From positions 1-50,743 of the forward strand of contig JADFYU010000017.1 of NCBI GenBank assembly GCA_015232865.1: 50,743 nt of DNA, read 5' to 3'. The position numbers were made by a program, and so were the translations under genes. This stretch comes from Magnetococcales bacterium. GTDB lineage: Bacteria > Pseudomonadota > Magnetococcia > Magnetococcales > UBA8363. The notes beneath the pieces are model-generated. The model ran no database searches. It was not told where the DNA came from and saw nothing but the letters and a program-made list of their open reading frames with translations. Below are positions 7,791 through 17,061 of the stretch, piece after piece (within the stretch, counting starts at the first letter, position 1; each line of letters begins with the position of its first letter).

Positions 7791-8939
7791 TCAGATTTCC
7801 AGGAGTTGCTGCAGGACCAGTTCGGGGGTCAGCGTTTTAAAACAGAGGGGAAGGATCGGGCCAGAGTCGGGACGTGGGCAGAACCGTTTTTTGCAGGGGG
7901 CTTGAGGGCAGCTTCCGAGCAAATGTCGATGGTTGCTGGCGACGGTTCCGATTTTTTTCGGATCGGTGGGGCCATAAAGGCCGATGCAGGGAGTGCCAAC
8001 GGCGGCGGTCAGGTGAGCCGGGCCGGTATCGACACTGACCACGGCTTTGGCGTCGGCCAACAGGGTGGCCAGTCCGGCCAGATCCGTTTTGGCTGGGACA
8101 TGGCACCGTTTCGGATCAATTCGGGCCAGTCTAACCGCCCGTTGTCGCTCCTCTTCATTTCCCCAGGGCAGCACGACGTTCCGATGTTGAATGGCCAGTT
8201 GAATGAGTTTTTCCCAGTAGGATTCCGGCCAGTGTTTGCTCGCCCAGGTTGTGCTGTGTAAAAACACCCAATAATTTGAGAAGGTCATCTCTGTTTTTTT
8301 CGCCCACAATCGGGTCAGTCCGTAGTCCGGGGGGGTGTCGGGCAGGGGGTAGTTCAACGCCTGGGCGAGCATCTGCCGATTGCGGCGGATGGCGTGCTGT
8401 TCCGGGTCGATGGCCAATTTTTGATGATACAAAAAGCTGGCGAACGGCTCCCGGGCCGATTGACGGTTCAACCCGGTGATTCTGCCTCGGGCCAACCGAG
8501 CCGGGAGGGCGCTTTTAAGTAAACCTTGCAGATCGATGATCTGGCTATAATGCTCCTGGCGTATCTGGCGGATGAAGTGACCCAGTTGCCGCTGGGTGGA
8601 GATCGAAAACAGATTTTTTCGCCAATGCCGCCAGGCCAGGGGGATGACCCGGCTGACGCTGGGGTGCCAGGTTGGAATCTGGGCAAAACCCGGTTCGACC
8701 AGCCAGTGGAACGTAACGCCGGGCCGAGCTTGTTGCGCATCCGTCAGAGCAGGCAGCGTGTGTAAAACATCGCCAAGGGAGGAGGTCTTGACCAGCAGAA
8801 TGGGTGAGTTGGAATGGACCATCCCAGAAACGGTGGTTGGCGGTGCGTGCTCTGTGCCATCCGTTGCCATGTCCGGTGAAACAGGGGAGTCGATGGGGTG
8901 TGTCAGGTGTGGGCCGATCACTGCCGTTTCCGAGGTCAT
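7791..8939 (-). CDS. waaC: Lipopolysaccharide heptosyltransferase I
   Basis: This glycosyltransferase family 9 enzyme transfers the first L-glycero-D-manno-heptose from ADP-heptose to Kdo of lipid A at the cytoplasmic face of the inner membrane. The N-terminal ILLVKTSSLGDVLHTLPAL motif is the hallmark of WaaC, and the C-terminal VSVDTGPAHLTAAVGTPCIGLYGPTDP region is the ADP-heptose binding part. I chose ATG 8939 (382 residues) because its ATGA overlaps the stop of the upstream acyltransferase, suggesting translational coupling. The canonical fold begins only at about residue 43, however, so ATG 8822 (343 residues, MVHSNSP) is a real alternative. A longer frame to 9053 would overlap the upstream gene heavily. 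This is the last gene of the hldE-hldD-waaF-acyltransferase-waaC cluster. Confidence 0.93.
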   Translation of the reverse strand: MTSETAVIGPHLTHPIDSPVSPDMATDGTEHAPPTTVSGMVHSNSPILLVKTSSLGDVLHTLPALTDAQQARPGVTFHWLVEPGFAQIPTWHPSVSRVIPLAWRHWRKNLFSISTQRQLGHFIRQIRQEHYSQIIDLQGLLKSALPARLARGRITGLNRQSAREPFASFLYHQKLAIDPEQHAIRRNRQMLAQALNYPLPDTPPDYGLTRLWAKKTEMTFSNYWVFLHSTTWASKHWPESYWEKLIQLAIQHRNVVLPWGNEEERQRAVRLARIDPKRCHVPAKTDLAGLATLLADAKAVVSVDTGPAHLTAAVGTPCIGLYGPTDPKKIGTVASNHRHLLGSCPQAPCKKRFCPRPDSGPILPLCFKTLTPELVLQQLLEI

Positions 8940-9952
8940 GAGAGTCGGGCTTTGATCAGTTTTAAAACCCGATCGCCGGGGGTCGGGTCGGGTGCATCCA
9001 CGGGGCAGGTCCGGCCGGCCCGCATCAACTCGATGGGGCTGTCCGGTTTCCATAGGGTTCCATCGCTTTTGGAACGCCAGCGGGCGTGCAGCCAGTTATA
9101 CTGTTCGGCATAGGTGTGGATCAGTGGAGCAAAGGCGGCGTTGATCTGGCTGGTCAGTTCGGTGAGTTCCTCAATCGTCGCCCCCTTTTTCGGGGTCGGA
9201 ATCAGGGCCGGCAACGCCGTAAACAGAGCCTGTCCGGGACCGGTACGAATGGAGACCATGGGTACGATCGGCGTGCCGAATTGAAGGGCCAACCGAGCCG
9301 GACCAGAGGGGCATTGGGCCGGAAAATCGAGGAATGGCGCAGTGATGGCCCCTTCACGAGTATTGATGTCGGTCATCAGACACAACACTTTCTTGTCGCG
9401 TACTGCCTTTAAAATCTGACGGGGTTGGTCGCGGCGGATACAGTCGGCCCCGTAGGGAGCGCGAACCCGGATGAACTCCGCCTCACTGAGCGGGTTGTTG
9501 GCGTGGCGATAGACCAGGGCGGTGGGAGTGGGGGCGGCCAGATCGACCAGATGTTTGATGCCCGGCTCCCAACTGCCCAGGTGGATGCTGCAGACCAAAA
9601 CTCCCCGATCCAGGGCGATGGCCTGTTGTAAATGTTCCAGGCCGCTATCGTGAAACTCAAACGCCTCGGCCTGCATCCCCTCTACATGGCTGAGAAGAAT
9701 ATTTTCAAAGGTCAGCGAAACCAAAACCCGACGCTGTTCTTCGGAGAGGGTGTCGGCATAGATCAGTTGAAGATTCCGCTGTGCCCACTGGAATTCTGAA
9801 CGGAGTATTTTTTGCAAAAGCGGCGTCAGTCGGGCGATTTTTCTCGGGGTGGATCTCACCGATCCGCTTTGAATGTAGGCGATGACCCCCTTGAGTGCCA
9901 GCCATTCCAAACGGTGCTTCCAGGTTGGCTTTGACGAATGCGTACTCATCAT
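8936..9952 (-). CDS. Lipid A biosynthesis acyltransferase (LpxL/HtrB family)
   Basis: The 338-residue protein belongs to the late lipid A acyltransferases, which add a secondary acyl chain from acyl-ACP to Kdo2-lipid IVA at the inner membrane. The catalytic HxxxxE motif appears as HLGSWE (His124, Glu129), followed by VYRHANNP and a C-terminal YNWLHARWRS segment, typical of this family. The N-terminus (about residues 16-30) is moderately hydrophobic and may anchor it. Its ATG overlaps the waaF stop in an ATGA junction, and its own stop overlaps the next start the same way. Its place between two heptosyltransferase genes ties lipid A acylation to inner-core assembly. I cannot say whether it adds laurate, myristate or another chain, so I leave the symbol empty. 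Confidence 0.9.
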   Translation of the reverse strand: MMSTHSSKPTWKHRLEWLALKGVIAYIQSGSVRSTPRKIARLTPLLQKILRSEFQWAQRNLQLIYADTLSEEQRRVLVSLTFENILLSHVEGMQAEAFEFHDSGLEHLQQAIALDRGVLVCSIHLGSWEPGIKHLVDLAAPTPTALVYRHANNPLSEAEFIRVRAPYGADCIRRDQPRQILKAVRDKKVLCLMTDINTREGAITAPFLDFPAQCPSGPARLALQFGTPIVPMVSIRTGPGQALFTALPALIPTPKKGATIEELTELTSQINAAFAPLIHTYAEQYNWLHARWRSKSDGTLWKPDSPIELMRAGRTCPVDAPDPTPGDRVLKLIKARLS

Positions 9953-11034
9953 GATTGAACCACGCCGTCCAACTGGTCCAGGACCATCTCCGGCGAAATA
10001 TCTTCCAGGCAGCGCAGGTGTTGATCGGGGCAGTGGCGTTTAAAACAGGGGGCGCAATCGAGATTCAGGGAGACGATCCGGGCCTTGGGTCCGACCGGGG
10101 GGGTGTGTTCCGGGTCTGAAGAGCCGAAAATAGAGACGACCGGTCGGCCCAACGCAGCGGCGACATGCATCAGACCGGAATCGTTGCAGATCACCCCTTG
10201 GGCGATGGAGAGCAGATCGACCGCCTCTTCCAGGGTGGTTTTTCCCGCCAGATTATAGCCCTGATTACCCGCTTTTTGGGCGATGAGATGGCACAGGCCG
10301 GTCTCCTTTCCTGAGCCGAGCACCAAGACTGTCCATCCCTCCTGGGCCTTGATTTGGGCGACTGTTGCAAAGTGGCGCTCCGGCCACTGTTTGGCCGGTC
10401 CATACTCGGCCCCCGGTGAGAGGGCCAGAATGGGGCCGTATTGTTTTGGAATGCCCAATTTTTCCAAAAGCTTCATAGCCCGCTCTGGAAAGGCGGTCAG
10501 GGTGGGAGAGGGAAGCGGAACCGGCAAACCGTGTTCGGCTTTCAGGCCCAGGGCGACAAAACGGTCGGCGGTCCGAGGAAGCCGGATTTTGTCCAGAGGT
10601 CGGGCCTCGGTCAGCAGCCCCCATCGCATCTCACCGATAAAGCCGACTCGCCTGGGAATGTTGGCGTGAAAGGGGATCAGGGCGGATTTGAACGAGTTGG
10701 GCAGGATGATGGCCTGCTTATAACGCCCGAGCAGCGCCTTGCCCTGGCGATAACGGGTTTTCAAGCCCAGCTGACCATGTTCCAAGGTGGAGTCGATGCT
10801 CTGGCGAACCTCCGGCATGCGCGAGAGCAGTGGACTGCTCCAGGCCGGGGCCAGAACATCGATGGGGGTGTTTGGCTCCTGGGCCTTGAGTACTTTAAAC
10901 AGGGGCTGAGCCATTACCATGTCCCCAACCCAAGAGGGGCCGACCACCAGGGTGGCCTGGGTCCACTCCGGGTTTTGGACGCTCTTTTCGGAATCGGGAA
11001 AGAGGGGACCTGGGGATGGTATCAGATCGCTCAT
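9949..11034 (-). CDS. waaF: Lipopolysaccharide heptosyltransferase II
   Basis: The 361-residue family 9 glycosyltransferase adds the second heptose of the LPS inner core from ADP-heptose. The opening LVVGPSWVGDMVMAQPLF, the central ILPNSFKSALIPFHANIPRRVGF and the C-terminal CNDSGLMHVAAALGRPVVSIFGSSDPEHTPP are diagnostic of WaaF. In WaaF the first motif reads GPSWVGD, where WaaC has KTSSLGD, so the two paralogues here are easily told apart. Its start lies two bases after the hldD stop. The C-terminal CAPCFKRHCP cysteine cluster is common in the family. An N-terminal extension of about 27 residues precedes the fold. Confidence 0.94.
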   Translation of the reverse strand: MSDLIPSPGPLFPDSEKSVQNPEWTQATLVVGPSWVGDMVMAQPLFKVLKAQEPNTPIDVLAPAWSSPLLSRMPEVRQSIDSTLEHGQLGLKTRYRQGKALLGRYKQAIILPNSFKSALIPFHANIPRRVGFIGEMRWGLLTEARPLDKIRLPRTADRFVALGLKAEHGLPVPLPSPTLTAFPERAMKLLEKLGIPKQYGPILALSPGAEYGPAKQWPERHFATVAQIKAQEGWTVLVLGSGKETGLCHLIAQKAGNQGYNLAGKTTLEEAVDLLSIAQGVICNDSGLMHVAAALGRPVVSIFGSSDPEHTPPVGPKARIVSLNLDCAPCFKRHCPDQHLRCLEDISPEMVLDQLDGVVQS

Positions 11035-11036
11035 GG

Positions 11037-11996
11037 CTAGACCATGCCGCGCCGTTCTTGATCTTTAACAAAGGTGGCGATGCCCTCTTCCAGTGATTTG
11101 AACGGTTTATCATATCCGGTTTGGCGCAGTTTTTCAATGTTGGCTTCGGTAAAATTCTGGTATTTATCCTTCAAAATTTCCGGCATCGGTCTGTAGGTCA
11201 ATTCGCCCGGTCCGAGAATGGAAAAAAGCACCTTGACGATGGCGTTGAAGCTGCGGCTTTTTCCGGTGCCGACGTTGAAGGCGCCTTGAATGGGAGTGGC
11301 GGATCGGGCCAGGAACAGGTTGACATCGACCACATCGCTGACATGGATGAAATCCCGCCGTTGACCACCATCTTCGTATCCGCCCGATCCGCAAAAAAGC
11401 TGGGCCTGGCCGGTCTTGCGGATTTTATCGTGGAGCTGATAGACCATGGAGGCCATGCGCCCTTTATGCTCCTCCCGCGGGCCATAGACGTTGAAATAGC
11501 GCAGGCCGGCAACGGTGGTTTTGATCTCCGGCAGAAAACGGGCGACATAGCGGTCGAAAAAGAGCTTGGAATAGCCGTAGACGTTCAACGGGTTTTCGTT
11601 GTCGGGATGTTCGACGAAGAGGGTTCGGTCGCCATAGGTGGCGGCACTGGAGGCGTAGACGAAGGGGGCTTTGGCGGCCACGGCAAAATGGAACAGCTCT
11701 TTGGAGTAGGTAAAATTGTTATCCATCATGTATTGGCCGTTGTACTCCATGGTGTCCGAGCAGGCCCCTTCGTGAAAGATGGCCTGGATTTTCTTGCCGC
11801 TGAATCGCCCGGCTTGGAGTGCGTGACGAAACTCGGTTTTATCCATGAAGTCGGCATATTCCAAATCGCGAAGATTAAGAAATTTCTCTCCCTTGGTCAT
11901 GTTGTCAACAATGAGGATATCGGTCTCACCCTGCTGGTTGAGACCTGCGACAATATTGGCTCCAATGAATCCGGCACCACCGGTGACGATATACAT
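11037..11996 (-). CDS. hldD: ADP-L-glycero-D-manno-heptose 6-epimerase
   Basis: This 319-residue short-chain dehydrogenase-type enzyme converts ADP-D-glycero-beta-D-manno-heptose to the L-glycero form, the final step of ADP-heptose synthesis. The N-terminal VTGGAGFIG dinucleotide-binding motif (residues 4-12), the SSAATYG segment, and the YxxxK pair Tyr140/Lys144 (YGYSK) are all present, with the family-typical NVYGPREEHKGRMASM. The length equals that of known HldD proteins. AAGGA near the end of hldE serves as ribosome binding site, and only three bases separate the two genes. HldE makes its substrate. Confidence 0.96.
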   Translation of the reverse strand: MYIVTGGAGFIGANIVAGLNQQGETDILIVDNMTKGEKFLNLRDLEYADFMDKTEFRHALQAGRFSGKKIQAIFHEGACSDTMEYNGQYMMDNNFTYSKELFHFAVAAKAPFVYASSAATYGDRTLFVEHPDNENPLNVYGYSKLFFDRYVARFLPEIKTTVAGLRYFNVYGPREEHKGRMASMVYQLHDKIRKTGQAQLFCGSGGYEDGGQRRDFIHVSDVVDVNLFLARSATPIQGAFNVGTGKSRSFNAIVKVLFSILGPGELTYRPMPEILKDKYQNFTEANIEKLRQTGYDKPFKSLEEGIATFVKDQERRGMV

Positions 11997-11999
11997 GTT

Positions 12000-13490
12000 C
12001 TATTTTTCCTTAGGCGTTTTGATGTTGTCAACGATACGGCTGCTGCTGTGTCCTTGCACCAGGGGAATCAGCGCGATCTGACCTCCCCAGGATTTGACCT
12101 CTTTGGCTCCGACTACGGTGGCCTCGGTATAATCGGCCCCCTTGGCCAGAATATCCGGTTTGATGGCGTTGATCAGGTTCATGGGGGTCTCTTCATCGAA
12201 GAGAATGACCATATCCACCGAAGCCATGGCGGCCAAAACACGGGCGCGATCCTTTTCATGAATGATGGGTCGGCTCGGACCTTTGAGTCGGCGCACCGAT
12301 CGGTCGGTGTTGAGGCCGATGATCAAGCGATCCCCCAGATTTCGAGCATCTTCCATGTAGGTGACATGACCGGTATGGAGCAGATCGAAACAGCCGTTGG
12401 TAAAAACGATTTTTCCGCCGCTTTTTCGCCAACTCTGGAGGCGGGCCTGGGCCTCATTCAAGGTGCAAATCTTGCTTGACTGGCCCATGGCCTCCTCGGT
12501 GGATAGGGCGGCGACCAGATCCAGTTGGGTGATGGGGGTGGTACCCACCTTGCCGACCACGACACCGGCGGCCAGATTGGCCAGATGAAGTGCATCCATC
12601 TTATCGAGGCCAGCCGACAAACCGGCCGCAAAGGCACTGACCACCGTATCGCCAGCCCCGGAGACGTCGTAGACCTCCCGAGCCACCGCCGGAATCCGTT
12701 TGGCCCCTTGGTTTCCATCCAGCAGGGCGATCCCCTGTTCGCTGAGGGTGACGGTCAGAAAATCCAGATCCAGCTTTTTGCGCAGGGCTTCCCCCGCCTC
12801 CAGCAGGCCGGACAGATCGTCAATGGGAAAGGGGATGGCCGTGGCCAGCTCTTTCCGGTTGGGGGTCAGGGTGGTGGCGCCACGATATTTTTCATAGTTG
12901 ACCCCTTTGGGATCGACCAGAACCGGAATATTGAGCTTTCGCGCCCCGGTGATAATGGCCTGACAGACCGATTCCGAGAGCACCCCCTTGCCATAATCGG
13001 AAAGAATAACCGCGCCGGGCAGGGGAGGGTGATTGAGCTGTTTGAGAATGCGTTCCAGCAGTTTGTCGATGGCCTCTTGGGGTAGAGGGTCGGTCTCCTC
13101 CAGATCGATGCGCAACATTTGTTGGTGGCCGCCGATAATGCGGGTTTTGGTGATGGTGGGCCGTTTGTACAGGGTTCGAATGCCGCTGCCATCGATTCCG
13201 GCCAGGGAGATCAGGTCACGCAATCGGCGGCCCGCATCATCATCCCCGACCACCCCGACCAAACGGGCGCGAATACCCAGATTGGCCAGGTTGAGGGCGA
13301 CATTGGCGGCGGCTCCGGCGCTTTCGGTCTCGCCGGTCAGACGCACCACCGGAACCGGTGCTTCCGGGGAGACCCGCAACACCTCTCCCCATAGATAGCG
13401 GTCGAGCATGATATCCCCCACCACCAAGACAGATTTTTCATAAAATCGGGCGTGGAGGGCGTTTATGACCTTGGTTCGATTTTGGAACAT
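12000..13490 (-). CDS. hldE: Bifunctional heptose 7-phosphate kinase / heptose 1-phosphate adenylyltransferase
   Basis: The 496-residue fusion carries out two steps of ADP-heptose synthesis. The N-terminal ribokinase-like domain (about 1-330) has VGDIMLDRYLWG near the start and the catalytic DVSGAGDT motif near residue 275. The C-terminal nucleotidyltransferase domain (about 360-496) has TNGCFDLLHTGH with the HxGH signature near residue 372. The isomerase and phosphatase steps (GmhA, GmhB) are not encoded in this window. It is the first gene of the minus-strand LPS cluster; the 155 bases upstream, before the acyltransferase-SGNH gene, could hold a promoter, but none is obvious. A degenerate arm of the dispersed repeat (GTTGTCGAATCCAGGAT) lies at about 13539-13555 in that gap. 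Confidence 0.96.
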   Translation of the reverse strand: MFQNRTKVINALHARFYEKSVLVVGDIMLDRYLWGEVLRVSPEAPVPVVRLTGETESAGAAANVALNLANLGIRARLVGVVGDDDAGRRLRDLISLAGIDGSGIRTLYKRPTITKTRIIGGHQQMLRIDLEETDPLPQEAIDKLLERILKQLNHPPLPGAVILSDYGKGVLSESVCQAIITGARKLNIPVLVDPKGVNYEKYRGATTLTPNRKELATAIPFPIDDLSGLLEAGEALRKKLDLDFLTVTLSEQGIALLDGNQGAKRIPAVAREVYDVSGAGDTVVSAFAAGLSAGLDKMDALHLANLAAGVVVGKVGTTPITQLDLVAALSTEEAMGQSSKICTLNEAQARLQSWRKSGGKIVFTNGCFDLLHTGHVTYMEDARNLGDRLIIGLNTDRSVRRLKGPSRPIIHEKDRARVLAAMASVDMVILFDEETPMNLINAIKPDILAKGADYTEATVVGAKEVKSWGGQIALIPLVQGHSSSRIVDNIKTPKEK

Positions 13491-13645
13491 GGTTCAAATC
13501 CATCAAAGGGGGCCTGTTTTCAGGCTGATCGTGTTTAGGTTGTCGAATCCAGGATCATGGTTTCTTGGGGTCAGGGCAACCAAATTTTTATGAAAGTTAG
13601 CAAATATTTTTTGATCAGGCAATTTCCTGACCGATTACCGGGCCG

Positions 13646-15634
13646 TCATGGGGTGAAAATTGGCAAAAAAAGCGGCTCAATATAGCTGGCTCCGGCCAGA
13701 CTGAGATGATCGCCATCCTTGTAAAGCGGCGTTTTGTTCGCATAGACGAGGCAACGCTTGTCGTCGCAGAGTTTTTCGTGGGGACGGATTCGGCGGATGT
13801 CGTCGGCTTGGCCAAAGCTGTCGAGAAGGGAGAGGATAAAGCGGTTTCGCTCCAGGAAATCGGCGGTAGGTCGGCTGAAGCCGGCTGGATCTTCCCCGCG
13901 CAAAACCAGTTTGGCCAGGGTGTTGGGGATGTGAAAACCGGTTTCGGGAATCGGATAGACCAAGACGACCTTTTTTCCCGAGCGGCGCAACTGAACAACG
14001 CTCCGGTTCAGTCCGTCTTTGAACAGTTGCCGGCGTTCTTGTACCGACCTCATCTCACCGCTCAGGTCGGTAATGAATGCGGGTTCCCCGCCCGGAAGGG
14101 GGAGAATGTAGTTGCTGTAGCGGGCCATGATAAATACCGTTTGGATGGTCGGATGGTTGGATAAGAAATCCAACGCCTGATGGTTGTGTTGCAGGCAGTT
14201 TTGTTTGGGTTGCCCATAGCGGTTGACGCCCATGACCGGCGGGCAGCCGGCAAAGCCGATATATTGGACCGACTCTCCCCGTTGTCCAGCCAGTTGGCCG
14301 ATCATGTGGATGGCAGAGTCGGCATGGCTGTCTCCCCAGACCGCATAGGTCGGCGGCGTGTCGGCTCCATAGCGGCAGCTCTGCTCGGGCGGAATCCGAT
14401 GGTTCTTGTTCGCCAGACAGGTTTTCAACCGGGGATTGCTGGAATGTTTGAAGTTGGCCAGATAAAAGACCTGCTCGGGGATTCGACCGGGCCAGCCCTG
14501 GGTCAAATCGGCAATCAAGCCCAGGGTGAGGGCGGTGATCATGGCCAGAGCTGCTCCGCTGAACACCCCCTTTCGGGAAAAACGGGGGCTGGAGCCACGA
14601 AAGGGCCGTTCGATATATCGCCAGGAGAGGCTGGCCACGATCAGGGAGAGCAGGATGAGTCCGGCGGTCTCTGCGGACGACAGCTCTTCGATGGCGTACT
14701 GTTTGGCAAAAACGATCAGCGGCCAGTGCCAGAGGTAGAGCGAATAGGAGATCAGGCCGATGAAGACCACCGGCCCGAGGGAGAGAAAACGACTGATCCG
14801 GGTCGATCCGTTGGCGCCGGAGTGAAGCAGTGCGGCGGCCCCCAGACAGGGAACCAACGCGGCATGACCGGGAAAGGGGGTCAGTCTGGAAAATCCAAAA
14901 ATGCTCCAGGCTATCAGGCCGAGTCCAAGCCAGGCGACTCCTTCGCGCCGTTTGGTGTTTTTGATCGGCGGAATGAATCCCAGGGCGAGAAAAGCACCGA
15001 TCAGCAGTTCCCAGGCCCGGAAGGGGGCCAGGAAAAAGGGGGCGGAAGGGTCGTGGTCCATGCCGAGAATGTTGAGTAGAAAGGAGAGCAGGGCCAGAGG
15101 ATAGAGAACGGTTTTCCAACTCCTGCCAAAATAACCGGCGAGCCACGTCAGCAGCAGGGGGAAAAAAATGTAGAATTGCTCCTCTACCGCCAAAGACCAG
15201 GTGTGCAGCAAGGGCTTGGTTTCGGCGGCGGCGGCAAAATAACCGGTATCCATCCAGAAGAGAATGTTGGAGCCAAACAGGGTGGTGGCGGCGACGCTGC
15301 GACCAAAGTCCTGAAAAGGGTCTGGCATGAGAATCAGCCCGGCCAGCAGGGTGGAGAAGAAAATAACCGAAAAGAGAGCGGGAAAGATGCGTCGGATCCG
15401 TCGTTCGTAAAAGGTCAGGATGGAAAAATGGCCCTGTTGAATCTCACGAGTGATGATGGAGGTGATCAAAAAGCCGGAGATGACAAAAAAAATGTCGACA
15501 CCGACAAATCCCCCGGAGAACCGTTCGCTTCCGGCGTGGAAAAAAAGTACGGCCAGCACCGCCAACGCACGCAGCCCGTCAATGTCTGCCCGGTATTTGA
15601 TCGGGGTGTCGGAAAGGGTGTTTGGCTCGGACAT
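13646..15634 (-). CDS. Membrane acyltransferase fused to SGNH domain (OafA/YrhL type)
   Basis: The 662-residue protein has an N-terminal acyltransferase-3 domain of about ten transmembrane helices (about 15-380), with the family signature YRADIDGLRALAVLAVLFFHAG including His33, and WSLAVEEQFYIFFPL near residue 146. A periplasmic SGNH domain follows (about 400-662), with WGDSHAD containing Ser436 and a terminal DGDH with Asp640 and His643. Such proteins move acyl groups across the membrane and attach them to O-antigen, capsule or peptidoglycan sugars. It lies upstream of the LPS heptose genes on the same strand, which suggests O-acetylation of surface polysaccharide, though the acceptor is unknown. 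It is divergent from carA across a 226-base gap. Confidence 0.92.
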   Translation of the reverse strand: MSEPNTLSDTPIKYRADIDGLRALAVLAVLFFHAGSERFSGGFVGVDIFFVISGFLITSIITREIQQGHFSILTFYERRIRRIFPALFSVIFFSTLLAGLILMPDPFQDFGRSVAATTLFGSNILFWMDTGYFAAAAETKPLLHTWSLAVEEQFYIFFPLLLTWLAGYFGRSWKTVLYPLALLSFLLNILGMDHDPSAPFFLAPFRAWELLIGAFLALGFIPPIKNTKRREGVAWLGLGLIAWSIFGFSRLTPFPGHAALVPCLGAAALLHSGANGSTRISRFLSLGPVVFIGLISYSLYLWHWPLIVFAKQYAIEELSSAETAGLILLSLIVASLSWRYIERPFRGSSPRFSRKGVFSGAALAMITALTLGLIADLTQGWPGRIPEQVFYLANFKHSSNPRLKTCLANKNHRIPPEQSCRYGADTPPTYAVWGDSHADSAIHMIGQLAGQRGESVQYIGFAGCPPVMGVNRYGQPKQNCLQHNHQALDFLSNHPTIQTVFIMARYSNYILPLPGGEPAFITDLSGEMRSVQERRQLFKDGLNRSVVQLRRSGKKVVLVYPIPETGFHIPNTLAKLVLRGEDPAGFSRPTADFLERNRFILSLLDSFGQADDIRRIRPHEKLCDDKRCLVYANKTPLYKDGDHLSLAGASYIEPLFLPIFTP

Positions 15635-15784
15635 GGTTGAATCTGGTCCCTGTTTTGTGCGGGTCGGGCCTGGTTTTCAGAATTGATTTTTTGGATGATA
15701 ACGGTTTGTGCGGCTTCCTCGCAAATTATTGCTGCCACCCCAGAGTTGGAGAGAGGCGGAGATTGAAAAGGCTGCTTCGGTGCG

Positions 15785-15814
15785 TTGACTTGTGATCGGC
15801 TTTGGGGGTATAAA
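15785..15814 (+). promoter_or_regulatory. Candidate sigma-70 promoter of carAB
   Basis: TTGACT (15785-15790) and TATAAA (15809-15814) are separated by 18 bases, close to the sigma-70 consensus TTGACA-N17-TATAAT. The predicted start of transcription near 15821 gives a leader of about 40 bases before the carA ATG. No PyrR- or ArgR-type site was recognised. Confidence 0.55.
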
Positions 15815-15860
15815 ACACGACACTCTAGAGAACACTTGACGACTGGGTAGAATCCAAACA

Positions 15861-17051
15861 ATGACAAAAAAATCGGCCAGAGCAGTACTGATGCTGGAAG
15901 ATGGTTCCCGCTTCGACGGGCGCTCTTGCGGTGCGGTTGGGGAACAGGTGGGCGAGGTCTGTTTCAATACCTCCATGACCGGCTATCAGGAGATCATGAG
16001 CGATCCCTCCTATGCCGGACAATTGGTCACCATGACCTACACCCAAATTGGCAATACGGGCATCAACGCGGCGGATATGGAATCGTCGCGCCCCTGGATA
16101 CGGGGGTTCATCATCAAGGAATCCTCCCGCATTACCTCCAATTGGCGTTCGGAGGAGAGCCTCTCCCACTTTTTGATTCGCCACGATATTCCGGCCATTG
16201 AGGGGATCGATACCCGGCAGTTGGTAAGCCTGCTTCGTGATAGAGGCTCTCAGCGCGGCGTTCTTTCGACCGAAGACTTTGATGGCGATTCACTGCTGGC
16301 CAAAGCCAAGGCCTGGCCGGGATTGGCCGGCATGGATCTGACCGGCGAAGTCACCTGCGCCGAAACCCACCCCTGGCGGCAAGGGGATCTGCCCTGGAAG
16401 AGGAAACCCTGGCATATCCGCTCGCTGGATGCGGCCAGAGTCGACCGGGACAAGATAAGCCCCGCACGGGTTGTGGCTATCGACTTTGGCGTCAAACGCA
16501 ATATATTGCGCAATCTGACCGATGCCGGATGTGAGGTGACCGTGGTTCCGGCGACAACGCCGATCGGAGAGATCCTGGCTTTAAAACCGGACGGTGTTTT
16601 TCTCTCCAACGGACCCGGTGACCCGGATGCGGTCAAGCATGGAATTGAGACCATTGGCAAGCTACTGAAATCCGGCATCCCCCTGTTCGGCATCTGCCTG
16701 GGCCATCAAATGCTCTGCCTGGCTCTGGGGGCGCGCACCTTGAAAATGAAATTTGGTCATCGGGGAGGCAATCATCCGGTCAAAAATCTTACGACCGGAT
16801 TGGTCGAGGTGACTTCCCAAAACCATGGATTCATGGTTGACCGGGAGAGTCTGCCGGATCGGGTGGAGATCACCCACGAATCTCTCTTCGATGGAACGGT
16901 GGAGGGCATTCGTTTGAAACAGGCGCCGGTCTTTTCGGTTCAATACCACCCGGAAGCCAGTCCCGGCCCCCACGACGCCCATTATCTGTTCCGCGAGTTT
17001 GTCGCTCTGATGCAAAAAGGAGAGACCTCTCCGACCCAAGAAGAGGCCTAA
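15861..17051 (+). CDS. carA: Carbamoyl-phosphate synthase small subunit
   Basis: This 396-residue glutaminase subunit releases ammonia from glutamine and channels it to CarB for carbamoyl phosphate synthesis, feeding pyrimidine and arginine pathways. The N-terminal small-chain domain (about 1-150, with [18 protein letters not shown]) precedes the class I glutamine amidotransferase domain. In that domain the catalytic Cys279 lies in GICLGHQ, and His363/Glu365 in [12 protein letters not shown] complete the triad. The ATG at 15861 agrees with the family N-terminus, although no strong ribosome binding site is visible. carB follows after ten bases. Confidence 0.97.
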   Translation: MTKKSARAVLMLEDGSRFDGRSCGAVGEQVGEVCFNTSMTGYQEIMSDPSYAGQLVTMTYTQIGNTGINAADMESSRPWIRGFIIKESSRITSNWRSEESLSHFLIRHDIPAIEGIDTRQLVSLLRDRGSQRGVLSTEDFDGDSLLAKAKAWPGLAGMDLTGEVTCAETHPWRQGDLPWKRKPWHIRSLDAARVDRDKISPARVVAIDFGVKRNILRNLTDAGCEVTVVPATTPIGEILALKPDGVFLSNGPGDPDAVKHGIETIGKLLKSGIPLFGICLGHQMLCLALGARTLKMKFGHRGGNHPVKNLTTGLVEVTSQNHGFMVDRESLPDRVEITHESLFDGTVEGIRLKQAPVFSVQYHPEASPGPHDAHYLFREFVALMQKGETSPTQEEA

Positions 17052-17061
17052 TCGAGATTTC

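Noticed and set aside
11121..12479. A 452-residue plus-strand frame opposite hldD/hldE
   Set aside because: Shadow of two clear enzymes on the other strand.
14055..15146. A 363-residue minus-strand frame inside the acyltransferase-SGNH gene
   Set aside because: Same strand but a different phase; arginine- and proline-rich shadow with no domain.
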